From the NCBI RefSeq assembly GCF_026651855.1, contig NZ_CP093281.1:310001-374000 (forward strand): a stretch of 64,000 nt of DNA, given 5' to 3'. The notes under the pieces were generated by a model. The model saw only the letters and a list, made by a program, of their open reading frames with translations, was not told where the DNA came from and searched no databases. The translations under genes were made by a program, and so were the position numbers. Of this stretch, positions 21,552-30,960 are shown one piece after another. Every line of letters begins with the position of its first letter. Within the stretch, counting starts at the first letter, position 1. The DNA comes from Pseudomonas silvicola (lineage in GTDB: Bacteria; Pseudomonadota; Gammaproteobacteria; Pseudomonadales; Pseudomonadaceae).

Positions 21552-22328
21552 ATGAAGTCAGAAAGTAGGGAGGGTGGAGTATGCCAGAGCCTGATTAAGA
21601 GCCTGAAAGTGCTTTGGAGAAGGTGGCGAAACAGCCGATCAGTGTGGGCGAGTTGGCCAAAATGATGTCGATGCCAAAAACCACCGTACAGCGTATTCTC
21701 TGGACCTTTCATGAGGCGGGCTGAGTTACGATTGATTGAGGCGACATGCCGCGCTGGACCGTCAGCCTCGTGTGCTCAGCGTGCGCGGCCGATCGAGCGG
21801 CGGGCGGCGGACTGTCTGCTGCCGTCAGGATCGATGGCAGAGTTGCGCAATAGCACGCCGCAGGAGACGGTGTATGTGTCGGTGTATGACGGCAATGGCG
21901 CGGTGGTGGTGATCGACAGGCTGGAAAGTCCGCATCCCGTTCGCGCGGTTAGTCCGATTGGGGATATTGCGCCCATTCACTCCACGGCAAATGGCATGGC
22001 GATTTTGGCGTTCTTACCGGAAAGCCAGCTTGAAAATATCCTTACCGGCGAGCTGAGTGCCTTTAACCCTGCCACCATCACCGATGCCGATAAACTTCGC
22101 GCAGAACTGAAGCAGGTGCGTGAGCGCGGGTACGCAATCAACCGAGGCTATTATCGCTCTGGTATTTTCGCCATCGGGGCACCCATTTTTGATGCAGCCC
22201 ACCAGCCGGTCGCCAGTATCTGCATCTCGATGCCGGACTCTCGTTATCATGAAGAAAAAATCGCAGAGTGGGGCGCGCTAACTGTTAAGGCTGCCCAGGC
22301 AATTGGCTTCAGAAATGCCAGAGGTTAA
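21552..22328 (+). CDS. IclR-family transcriptional regulator, frameshifted
   Basis: ATG 21552 preceded by GTGGAGAC. The N-terminal HTH reads 'QSLIKSLKVLEKVAKQPISV' then 'GELAKMMSMPKTTVQRILWT' once a 1-base break near 21610 is corrected. The region 21720-21830 is disturbed. The effector (GAF-like) domain is intact: 'ETVYVSVYDGNGAVVVIDRL', 'HSTANGMAILAFLPESQLEN' and 'YYRSGIFAIGAPIFDAAHQP' with 'VASICISMPDSR'. About 258 residues. It sits between the FAD-hyuAB operon (divergent) and the MHS transporter, both with the GGAATGCCAT site, so it probably controls both. Confidence 0.85.
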
Positions 22329-22342
22329 CGGCGATGACGCAA

Positions 22343-22364
22343 TGGCCACACTGCGGTGTGGTCA
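22343..22364 (+). terminator. Hairpin after IclR gene, possible weak terminator
   Basis: TGGCCACAC (22343-22351) pairs with GTGTGGTCA (22356-22364) around a 4-nt loop, with one G-T pair. Only a short T run (TTTC) follows, so termination may be partial. Confidence 0.5.
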
Positions 22365-22510
22365 TTTCATCCTAACATCTTGTTTTGAGTGACATTAATC
22401 GACTCATCTCCCTTCGTGCCCTCAGCTCCAATCTCCGTGTGACCTATAGCGAGATCACTCTCACCCGGCATATTGACGTCTAATTTCACTCAACTAACAG
22501 CGTAACTAAC

Positions 22511-22523
22511 GGAATGCCATGCC
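22511..22523. promoter_or_regulatory. Candidate IclR operator upstream of MHS transporter
   Basis: GGAATGCCATGCC differs by one base from the dyad upstream of the FAD oxidase. It lies 77 bp before the transporter start. A second dyad, GAATGA/TCATTC with 6 bases between, follows at about 22531-22548. Confidence 0.45.
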
Positions 22524-22599
22524 GTATGTGGAATGATTGAATTCATTCTGAGTCCACGTTCACTGACCGTGCTGTTATGCGGTGAAGATGGGGTTAACC

Positions 22600-23970
22600 A
22601 TGACAACTTCTGCCACGCTTCCTCAGGTGACACCTGAAATGCAGCGCAAAACGCTGATCGGTGCTGTTGCCGGCAACCTGGTCGAGTTTCTCGACTTTGC
22701 CCTCTACGGCCTACTGGCCAGTGTGATTTCACGGATCTTTTTCCCGCAGGATGCGCCATTGACGGCACTGCTCTCGGTATTACTGCTGTATGCATCGAGT
22801 TTTCTGGTGCGCCCGATTGGTGGCATCGTGTTGGGATTGGCGGGCGATCGCTGGGGCAGGCGTTCGGTGTTGATGATCACCATCACCGGCATGAGTGTGG
22901 TGACCGGTTTGACCGCTCTTCTCCCCACTTACGCGCAGGCAGGCACCAGCGCCACCGTATTGCTGGTGATTTGCCGACTGATTCAGGGCTTTTTTGCTGG
23001 CGGCGAATACGCGACAGCCACGGATTACATTGTCGAGACAGCGATCAAAAACGCCGCGCCTTTCGTGCGTCATTCTCGCCCATGGGAGGTGCCTATATCG
23101 GCACGGTGATCGCTATTGGTCTCTACACCTTGTTGTCTTCGTTGATCACGGCGGCACAAATGGGGAGTGGGGCTGGCGTGTACTGTTTGCCATCTGGCCT
23201 CCGTCGTTGGGGCTGGTTGGGTTGCTGATTCCCGCAAGCTGGATGAGAGCCCGGAATTCCCGCGCGGTTGAACGGGCGCGGAGTGGAGCAGCGTTTGAAT
23301 CCGCCAACGGTGACTCAGGTCATTCGCTCGCAGTGGAAAAATATCCTGGTGTTCATGTCGATACTGATGAGTCATACGCTGCCCAACTATCTGATTCTGG
23401 GCTTCTTCGCCGTATCTCCTGCACGTTTGTCGGGCTAGCCAAAACCGATGCGGCAATGGCGGTGGTTTCTCAGTTTGTACTGATTTTTAGCACGCTATTG
23501 CATGGCTATCTCAGTGATGTGGTAGGTAGAAAACGCTGGTTACTGTTGGGCTGTGTGCTGGTGATCCCGGCGATGTTTTTTGCTTTCACCTATGCTGAGC
23601 ATGGCACGTTAGGCAGTGCCATTATCGCAGCGGTTGTGCCAGTGATGGTTTTCCCGATGGTCACCAGTGGAATGACCATCAGTCTGGTCGATATGTTCCC
23701 GGCCGAGATGCGTGCCTCTGCGGGTGCAATGGCGTACAACACCGGCTACCGCGTTGTTCGGTGGCACAGCACCGCTGATTGGCGCGGCGTTGATTGGCTG
23801 GTCGGGCAGTGCGTTTACGCTGGTGGTACTATGTTGCCGCCGTGGCTATCGTCTCATTCATTTCGATTGCGCTGTTTTTCCGCTATCCGCATCGCGCCTC
23901 GCATAACGCTTATCAGCTTGCGAGCAGCGCCGCGCAGGGCAATCCTATAGCGGCGCGCCTGCGCCGATAA
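22600..23970 (+). CDS. MHS-family metabolite:H+ symporter (MFS), frameshifted
   Basis: ATG 22600 preferred (alternative ATG 22588). 'GAVAGNLVEFLDFALYGLLA' is the MHS TM1 hallmark (GNxxExxDFxxYG), and 'GLAGDRWGRRSVLMITITGM' is the TM2-3 motif (GDRxGRR). 'RLIQGFFAGGEYATATDYIV' is the TM4 block. Frame changes near 23065, 23175, 23300-23420 and 23745. The C-terminal half has 'GYLSDVVGRKRWLLLGCVLV' (second GR[KR] loop). The natural end is probably the TAA at 23968-23970 after 'AARLRR'. About 455 residues, 12 TM. Related to citrate, shikimate and betaine symporters. Probably imports the substrate of the oxidase/hydantoinase pathway. Confidence 0.83.
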
Positions 23971-23988
23971 ACGTTTTACATCACGGAG

Positions 23989-24020
23989 CATCGGTAACCG
24001 TTTTCCCGTGGTTACCGATG
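23989..24020 (+). terminator. Terminator-like hairpin after MHS transporter
   Basis: CATCGGTAACC (23989-23999) is perfectly complementary to GGTTACCGATG (24010-24020), a strong 11-bp stem with a 10-nt loop, then TCTATTT. The T run is interrupted but the position, 19 bp after the stop, supports a terminator. Confidence 0.65.
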
Positions 24021-24421
24021 TCTATTTGATGAGAGGTGAGTGGAGATAAATTTCATGGCTTTAGCGTAGTTAAAAACGCTATATTTTTCAGCCCTAATTT
24101 CTCTGCTGGTTATGGGGAAATGATTAGCGGTTGCAGTGAGAAAATAATGTGTTATGGTAACGGCACGATTAATTTACCGGAGTGAATGTCGCGGACCTGA
24201 TAACAGGAAACAGGGTCTGTCACCAGATATCATAATGATGAATTCTGACTTATCTTTTTTCTCCACCTACAACACCCGCCTTCGTTACGCACGTCACTAT
24301 CTGCAACAGTAATATTCTGCTTTTAAATTTTTACTGACAGCTGCATTTCATCTCTCTTCACTGCAGAGGGATATTCTCACGCCATTCACTGGCATCGACC
24401 AAAATAATAAGGTTTTAAATT
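24021..24421. other. AT-rich intergenic stretch, no gene seen
   Basis: About 400 bases upstream of the ProX-type gene with no coding pattern on either strand. It should contain that gene's promoter, possibly osmoregulated, but I cannot place -35/-10 boxes with confidence. Confidence 0.4.
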
Positions 24422-25422
24422 ATGACCAGGAAGAATCTACTCGCGATTTCCCTCACTGCGTTAATCAGTTCACCGACACTGTTTGCTGCCGACTTGCCGG
24501 GCAAAGGTGTGACGGTCTCCCCGGTGCAAAGTACCTTGCCGGAAGAGTCATTCCAGACGGAGCTGTTAACAGAGCGCTGGAAAAACTGGGCTACGAGGTC
24601 AAACCCACTGAAGAAGTGGACTACAACGTGGCTTACACGGCGATTGCTGCGGGCGATGCCACTTACATGGCGGTTAACTGGGAACCGCTGCAAAAGGATA
24701 TGTACAACGCCGCAGGCGGGGATACAAAATTCTATCGCAAAGGCACCTATATCAGTGGTGCCGCGCAGGGTTATCTTATCGATAAAAAGACCGCTGACAA
24801 ATATCCACATTACCGATCTCTCTCAGCTGAAAGATTCGAAACTGGCTAAACTCTTTGATGCTAATGGAGATGGCAAAGCCGATCTGGCGGGATGTAATCC
24901 GGGCTGGGTCTGTGGTCAGGTGATTAATGCACAAATTGATGCTTATGGTCTGAGTAATACGGTGCAGCAGAATCAGGGTAATTATTCTGCGATTATTGCC
25001 GATACGTTGACCCGCTATAAAGCGGGTAATCCGGTGCTCTATTTTACCTGGACACCTTATTGGGTGAGCGATGAATTAAAACCGGGCAAAGATGTGGTCT
25101 GGTTGACGGTGCCGCATTCTGTCACGCCGGGCTCGCAGAAGAATGAAGATACCGCGTTGCCAAATGGCAAGAATTATGGCTTCAAACCGAACAATGAACA
25201 TGTGGTGGCAAATAAAGCCTGGGCAGAAAAGAATCCTGCCGCGGCGAAACTGTTCGAGATCGTTAAACTGCCGCTTAATGATGTTAATGCGCAGAACCAG
25301 CGGATGCATCAGGGAGAATCGTCCAGCGAAGACATTCAGCGCCACGTGGATGGCTGGATTCATGCGCACCAGACCACGTTTGATGGCTGGAGTGTGAAGC
25401 GGCCGCCGCCGCAGCGCAATAA
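24422..25422 (+). CDS. proX: ProX-type glycine betaine/proline ABC substrate-binding protein, frameshifted
   Basis: ATG 24422 after AATAAGGTTTTAAAT. The signal peptide ends SPTLFAAD. 'LPGKGVTVSPVQSTLPEESF' then EVDYNVAYTAIAAGDATYM, 'VNWEPLQKDMYNAAGGDTKF' and 'DLAGCNPGWVCGQVINAQID' (the conserved CNPGWxC region), with 'VLYFTWTPYWVSDELKPGKD' and the aromatic-rich pocket, match ProX along its full length. Frame changes near 24570 and 24810. The natural end is probably the TAA at 25420-25422 after a break near 25395; the printed frame runs on through the terminator to 25510. There are no proV/proW neighbours, so it is an orphan binding protein. Confidence 0.85.
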
Positions 25423-25450
25423 CGGCGTTAGCGTCCCCAGGAATCCGCTT

Positions 25451-25476
25451 CCCGCCCTGCAGAATCGCAGGGCGGG
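25451..25476. terminator. Strong bidirectional terminator
   Basis: CCCGCCCTGC (25451-25460) and GCAGGGCGGG (25467-25476) form a perfect 10-bp stem with a 6-nt loop, flanked by a T-rich tract on the right. It separates the ProX gene from the convergent GntR gene. Confidence 0.85.
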
Positions 25477-25484
25477 AAACCGTT

Positions 25485-26232
25485 TTACCGTACTTCATTC
25501 ACATACATGAAGTGCTCGGTGCTGAACGATGATGCGCCAGGATCACGGGATCGCACTCTGGTCAAAAGACACTTCATCTATCACCATCACCGTGCGGCAA
25601 TGCCAACTCCAGCAATGTCGCATCTTCTTCGTTTGCCAACTGTGCCGTAATCTGCTCACGTACCGCTGCCACACGCACATCGTAATGTTCAGACAAGCGA
25701 TAGAGCAGCGGCGGCAGAAGTGTTCTGCCGGAGGAATCAGGCAGACGCGCAGCAGGCAATATCAGCGTTTCATGCATGGCGGCAATGCCTTTCACCCGAC
25801 GCGTGCGCTTCAGGCGTATCACGTCATCCCCGGCGGCGATCTGCAGTTTTTCTGCTTCCCGCTCGTTAGCTTGACGCAACTGATAATCCAGCAGTGTCGT
25901 TTCTGAATGTAGCAATCCGCCGCTTTTATCGTGCAGGCGAAAATATGGAAAAAGTGGCTCAGGTTGTGCAGCGGTGCCCCAAGCCGGTCACCACCGTGCC
26001 GGTTTGCGACGGCGCATCAACATCCCTTCGGTGGTCAACGCGGCCAGCGCTTTGCGCACCGTTCCCACCGACACGCCAAATTTTGACGCCAGGCTGTTTT
26101 CACTCGGCAGGATTGTGCCCGCAGGTAGCTCACCCTGCAGGATCGATTCGCTGATGGCGTTTCACCGCACTTCATACAATGGCGCCTTCCCCTTCAGCTT
26201 AAACGAGAGTTGCGGCCTGTTGTCTGCGTCAT
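25485..26232 (-). CDS. GntR/HutC-family regulator with UTRA domain, frameshifted
   Basis: ATG at 26232 (MTQTTGRN). The winged HTH is 'SESILQGELPAGTILPSENS' with 'LASKFGVSVGTVRKALAALT' and TEGMLMRRRK, typical of GntR. A disturbed stretch follows (25990-25915), then the UTRA ligand domain: 'YQLRQANEREAEKLQIAAGD', 'VIRLKRTRRVKGIAAMHETL' and 'LYRLSEHYDVRVAAVREQIT'. The last 90 bases are shifted; corrected, the gene ends FMYVNEVR at 25485, next to the terminator. About 249 residues, the HutC size. Divergent from the peptide operon by 90 bp, so it is the likely operon regulator. Confidence 0.83.
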
Positions 26233-26258
26233 AGTTTTTGCATGTTTCCGATTACCGA

Positions 26259-26288
26259 TTGACCTGCGTCAGCAGATTGCATTATCTA
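26259..26288 (+). promoter_or_regulatory. Candidate promoter of the peptide-uptake operon
   Basis: TTGACC (26259-26264) is followed after 18 bp by TATCTA (26283-26288), 34 bp before the first ATG. It is the best match in the 90-bp divergent region. Assignment by eye only. Confidence 0.4.
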
Positions 26289-26321
26289 TAAACTATATGA
26301 AATACAACAGACGATAATCCT

Positions 26322-27564
26322 ATGTTGCAGAATTCTCGCCTTAACAGTGCGTTAGAGACCATTGCGGATGACACCGCACAGATAACTGACGATATGCAGC
26401 GCATGCTGGCCGTGGATACCTGTTCCACCGGGCAATGGCTATGGGCAATTTGCCGATCTGATGACGCTGTTAGCGCCAATGCACTTTAGCTTTGAGCGTC
26501 TTCATACAAGCGTCTCCCGCCTGGATGGCAGCGCATCCGGCGAGCGAGTGAATTTGCTGGCAACGCTTAACTGTGGCGCAGCCGAAAACTGCAATCTCTA
26601 CTTTCACACCGATACGGTGCCTGCGGGAGATGGCTGGCGATTTCCTCCGCTGGCACTGACGGTGGCCGAAGGTAAGTTGTTTGGGCGCGGCGCGGCGGAC
26701 ATGAAAAAGGGCGATCGTGGCGGCGATGGCGGCGATCCGTGCAGCGCAGGCCTGCAATCTGCCGCTGCGTTTCAATCCGGTCTTTTCTGCTTTACAGTAC
26801 CGATGAAGGGCGGGTTGTATCCCGGTATTCGTTACCTCGCCGGAACAGCAGCGCTTCGCTACGGGCATCTGTTGAGCTTCAATGGTGGCTGGTGCCACGC
26901 ATCTGGGCGGGCTCGCTGGCAGTATCGATCTCAAAATCATTATTACCGGGCGTTCCGCGCATTCTGGCGATCCGCTGCACGGCATCAACGCCATCGAAGC
27001 CGCACTGCCGCTGATGAACGCGCTTTATCAACTGAAAGGCGAAGTGGAACAGCGCACCTCGGCAATGCCTGCGCCGCCGCATTATCAGGGCAAACCGCTG
27101 ACCTCACTGGTGACGCTGGCGGCTGCCGCACAGGGTGGCAGCAAAGGCTCAACCATCCCCGAACGTTTCGAACTGCTGGTCAATCGACGTTATGCCCCGA
27201 AGAGGCGTTTGACAACGTCTGGCAGGAGTTGACCACTGCCAACAAGCGATGCAAGGCAGCCCAGCGCTTGATGTCCAGCGTGCAAATGATTGGTCATCTG
27301 GCCCGGTGGCCAATCCTGATGGCCGCACTGGCCACGCTGGCAGGCCGCACTGAGTCAGGATTTGGTTTTAAAGCGGAGGAGTTTAAACCCTGGGGATCCT
27401 CAACCAGTTCGGATATGGGTTGGGTTCAGCAGGCCGGTATGCAGGAAATTTTACTGGGTGGTTTAGCCCGCCCCGACAACCGCATTCATGCCGCCGATGA
27501 GTTCACAACGATGGCAGATGTTATCGCACTTTTTCGCAGTCCATTCTGGCGTATCCGCCGATGA
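26322..27564 (+). CDS. M20-family deacetylase/peptidase (ArgE/DapE-like), frameshifted
   Basis: ATG 26322 gives MLQNSRLNSALETIADDTAQ, then a break near 26440. The zinc motifs are 'CNLYFHTDTVPAGDGWRFPP' and 'KLFGRGAADMKKG' (His, Asp, Asp). The lid domain 'DLKIIITGRSAHSGDPLHGI' with its conserved His follows after breaks near 26720-26880. 'STSSDMGWVQQAGMQEILLG' and 'RPDNRIHAADEFTTMADVIA' (last zinc His) end the protein. About 410 residues. First gene of an operon with an oligopeptide-type ABC transporter. Probably deacylates or cleaves the imported compound in the cytoplasm. Confidence 0.82.
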
Positions 27565-27605
27565 GTTTCAACCCAGCGGTATTACAAACTAACGAGGAAG
27601 AGAAG

Positions 27606-29190
27606 ATGTGCGCGATGAAAGGGTTAAACCGCAGACAGTTTATCACCAGCTCTACCGCTCTGACCGGTGCAGCCATGTTACCCTGGTCGTTCTCGGCCCA
27701 TGCCGCAGCGGTAACCAGCGCGACGCCGGGCGGCACGCCGTAAAGGCGTACTGCGTATTAGTGTCGATCAGGCGGTCAGCGTGCTGAATCCGCATCAGGT
27801 GCGCGTCACCCGGAATATCTGGTCGCGGAGTTGCTCTACAGCGGCCTGACGCGCCTGACGCAGGAGATGAAAGCCGAAGCAGACCTGGCCCAATCCTGGC
27901 AGGCGGTGCCGATCTCAAGCAGTGGACTTCACCCTGCGTCCGAACCTCAAGTTCAGTGACGGCAGCGCATTGACCTCGGCAGATCGTGGTAGCCAGTTTG
28001 CAGGCGTTGCTGGATCCGAAAAATGCTTCTCCGGCACTGCACAACATTGGTCCGATCAAAGCGGTGAGCAAGATGCCAACACCGTGCTGATCGAAACCGA
28101 TGCCCCTTACGCTGACCTGCCGGTGATGCTGGCCTATCCCGATGCCAAAATCATTCCCGCCAGCATTGCGCAGGGTCAGTACGACAAACTCACAAAGCTT
28201 CGCTGGGCGCGGGGCCGTTTCAAGCTGGTTTCCTACGATCCCGAACGCAAAATCAGTGGTAGCGCAATCCGCATTATTACGACCCGGCGCGTCCTTATCT
28301 GGATGGCGTGGAAGTGGTGGTCTATCCCGATGGCATCGCAGAAAGCTCGGCGCTGATCTCCGGTGATACCGATTTGATGCTGAGTGCACAGTCGAGCGAA
28401 TTTGCGCGTCTCTCCATCGTCAGGTGTGCTGCCACTGCGGGTGGCATCCGGTCAGTTCCTCAATGTGAACATGGGCTGCGATCAAAAGCCGTTTAACGAT
28501 GTGCGCGTGCGTCAGGCGCTGGCACTGTGCGTTGATCGCCCGGCATCGGTGGACTTTGTTGCCGATGGCCTCGGTTCGCCAGGCAACGATACGCCAATCA
28601 ACGCCTCTTACCCTTACTTCTAACCTGGCGAAAAAGCGGTGGATTACAGCAAAGCCAAAGCCTTATTGGCGGACGCGGGTTATCCCAACGGCCTCGATTT
28701 AACGTTGATTGCCTCGGATAAACCGGCGACTCGCACCCAGTTGGGTATCGCGCTGCGTGAGATGGCTAATGGGGCGGTTTCCGCGATGCTGACGATACCG
28801 AATAGCGCACAGCACCTCGATCAGGTATGGAAAAAAGGAAACCCAACTTCTACGTCGGCTTCACATGGCAGTACAACCGACGCCGGATGCGGTGTTCTCG
28901 CTGCTCTACACCTCGACCGCATCGGAACGAAACACGCTGGAACAACGCCGATTTTGATAGTGCGGTCAATGCCGCCCGTGAAACCAACGATGATGCGCAG
29001 CGCACCACGCTGTACGGTAAAGCACAACAGTTGATGCATGACGAAGTGCCTTCGCTGATTCGACCTTCTTCGATTTGCTGGCTGCCAGCCCGTGATTACG
29101 TTGGCGGATATCATCTGCATCCGCGATGGTGCCGTGTTCCGTCTCGACCATACCTGGTTAACTGACAAAGCGCCTAAGCGTGCAGTGTAA
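27606..29190 (+). CDS. Oligopeptide/dipeptide-type ABC substrate-binding protein (SBP family 5), frameshifted
   Basis: ATG 27606 chosen for its GAGGAAGAGAAG RBS (an ATG at 27561 overlaps the upstream stop). 'MKGLNRRQFITSSTALTGAA' is a twin-arginine-like signal. Family 5 blocks: 'LRISVDQAVSVLNPHQVRVT', 'FTLRPNLKFSDGSALTSAD', 'AGPFKLVSYDPERKIS' (after repair), 'DVRVRQALALCVDRPASVDF' and the C-terminal 'PSLIPTFFDLLAASRDYVGG'. An in-frame TAA lies in 'YPYF-stop-PGEKAVDYSKAK' near 28621, in the conserved 'PYxPxxA' region. About ten other frame changes. About 527 residues. Captures peptides in the periplasm for the next genes. Confidence 0.85.
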
Positions 29191-29199
29191 GAGCGATCC

Positions 29200-30144
29200 G
29201 TGACAGCCAGTTATCTGCTTAAACGCCTGCTGCTAATGATCTACACCTTGCTGGTGGTGTCACTGCTGGTCTTTGGCATCACCTTTGTTGCCAGCGGACG
29301 CCGCTGTCACCTTGCTGGGGCAAAACGCCACGCCAGAGGCACTCGCCGCGGTGCGCGAACGACTGGGATTGGATGCGCCAGCATGGTTGCAGTATTGGCA
29401 TTGGCTGAGCCAGGCGTTGCAGGGCAATTTTGGTGTGTCGATGCGCAATGGGCTCGAAGTGGGGCCGACGTTGTTGACCGCGCTGTCGCGATCGCTGTTG
29501 CTGGCGGTGTGTGCACTGTTGCTGATGCTGGTGATCGCTATTCGCTCGGTATCTGGGCGGCAGTACGTCGCGGCAAAACCGCCGATGTGCTGGTCAGCGT
29601 CATCTCCTACATCGGTATCTCCTTCCCCGAGTTTGTCACTGCCACGCTGGTGCTACTGCTGTTTGCTGATGTCTGGCAGATTCTGCCCGACACCGGCTAT
29701 GTGCCGCTGAGTGAAAACTTCATCAGCGGCGTCCAGCACCTGATCCTGCCGTCAATCACCGTGGCACTGATCCTGGTGGCGCACGTTTCGCGCATGGTGC
29801 GTTCGGAGATGGTCGATGTGTTGCATACCGACTACATCCGCGCCGCCTGGCTGAAAGGCCTGTCGCGCCGCCGCATTCTCTGGCGTCACGCGCTGCGCAA
29901 TGGCTTGTTGCCGACCATTACCATTGTGGCATTGGATGTCGGTTATCTGCTGGGCGGCATTGTGGTGGTCGAGGAGATCTTCGCCATTCCCGGTATTGGT
30001 CGTGAGCTGATTGTTGCCGTGCAGGCACGCGATCTGCCCACCATTCAGGCCGGTGTGATGATTCTCGCCGCGACCTATTCGGTGGTGAATTTCCTCGCCG
30101 ATTTGGCCTATGTGGTTCTGGATAAGCGAATTTCCTATGCCTGA
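29200..30144 (+). CDS. DppB-type ABC peptide permease, frameshifted
   Basis: GTG 29200, 9 bp after the SBP stop. TM1 'YLLKRLLLMIYTLLVVSLLV' is followed by a disturbed stretch 29295-29560, where the true frame reads 'LLGQNATPEALAAVRERLGL'. The rest is intact: 'SYIGISFPEFVTATLVLLLF', 'ALILVAHVSRMVRSEMVDVL' and 'AAWLKGLSRRRILWRHALRN', the EAA loop contacting the ATPase. The stop overlaps the next gene by 8 bp. About 315 residues. Confidence 0.88.
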   Translation: MTASYLLKRLLLMIYTLLVVSLLVFGITFVASGRRCHLAGAKRHARGTRRGARTTGIGCASMVAVLALAEPGVAGQFWCVDAQWARSGADVVDRAVAIAVAGGVCTVADAGDRYSLGIWAAVRRGKTADVLVSVISYIGISFPEFVTATLVLLLFADVWQILPDTGYVPLSENFISGVQHLILPSITVALILVAHVSRMVRSEMVDVLHTDYIRAAWLKGLSRRRILWRHALRNGLLPTITIVALDVGYLLGGIVVVEEIFAIPGIGRELIVAVQARDLPTIQAGVMILAATYSVVNFLADLAYVVLDKRISYA

Positions 30145-30960
30145 TATTTTAAAACGTTTACTGCGCTCACCGCAGGCGGTCGGGGTACTGATTATCCTGC
30201 TGTCGCTGCTGATGGTGGTCGGTGGCGCGCATGTCGCACCTTTTGATCCCGAGTCGATCTCGATTCTGACGCGTTACAAACCGCCGAGTGCCGAGCACTG
30301 GTTTGGCACCGATCAAATGGGGCGAGACATCTTCAGCCGGGTACTGGTTGGCGCACGCTCCACCATCGTGCTGTCACTGCTGGCAACCGCTTGGCCATGG
30401 TGATTGGTTCAGTACTGGGCACCGCCAGCGCCTATCTGGGCGGCAAGATCGATGAATTTATGATGCGCACGATGGATGCCGTGATGGCGATCCCCAGCCT
30501 GCTGTTTGCTTTGCTGATTGTCAGCACTTTGGGTCAGAGCAGCATGAATGCGGTGCTGGCGATCACCATTGCGTTTGTGCCGGGCATGGTGCGTATTTCA
30601 CGCAGCGTGGCGCTGGCGGCGCGGCAGCAGGATTACATCAACGCGGCGATTGCCCGTGGTGAAGCCGGGCACTACATCATCCTGCGTGAAATGCTGCCGA
30701 ACATCCTCGCACCGATCATCGTGGAAGCCACCATCCGCGTGGCCTTCGCCATCATGCTGTTCGCCACCCTGAGTTTCCTCGGTTTAGGCGCACAGCCTCC
30801 CGAGCCAGAGTGGGGGCTGATGGTCTCCGAAGCCCGCACCTATTTCTTCACCGCGCCGTGGATGATGATGATTCCGGGCCTGGCGATCGCGCTGGTGGCG
30901 ATTGGTTTTAACTTACTGGGTGACGGGCTGCGAGACGTGCTCAACCCAAGGAGCCACTGA
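30137..30960 (+). CDS. DppC-type ABC peptide permease, one frameshift
   Basis: ATG 30137. N-terminal TM 'AVGVLIILLSLLMVVGGAHV' then 'HWFGTDQMGRDIFSRVLVGA', the DppC hallmark. One break near 30390 in 'SLLATALAMVIGSVLGTASA'. The EAA loop is 'AAIARGEAGHYIILREMLPN'; it ends DGLRDVLNPRSH. The stop TGA overlaps the ATG of the ATPase gene (ATGA). About 274 residues, the usual length. Confidence 0.9.
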
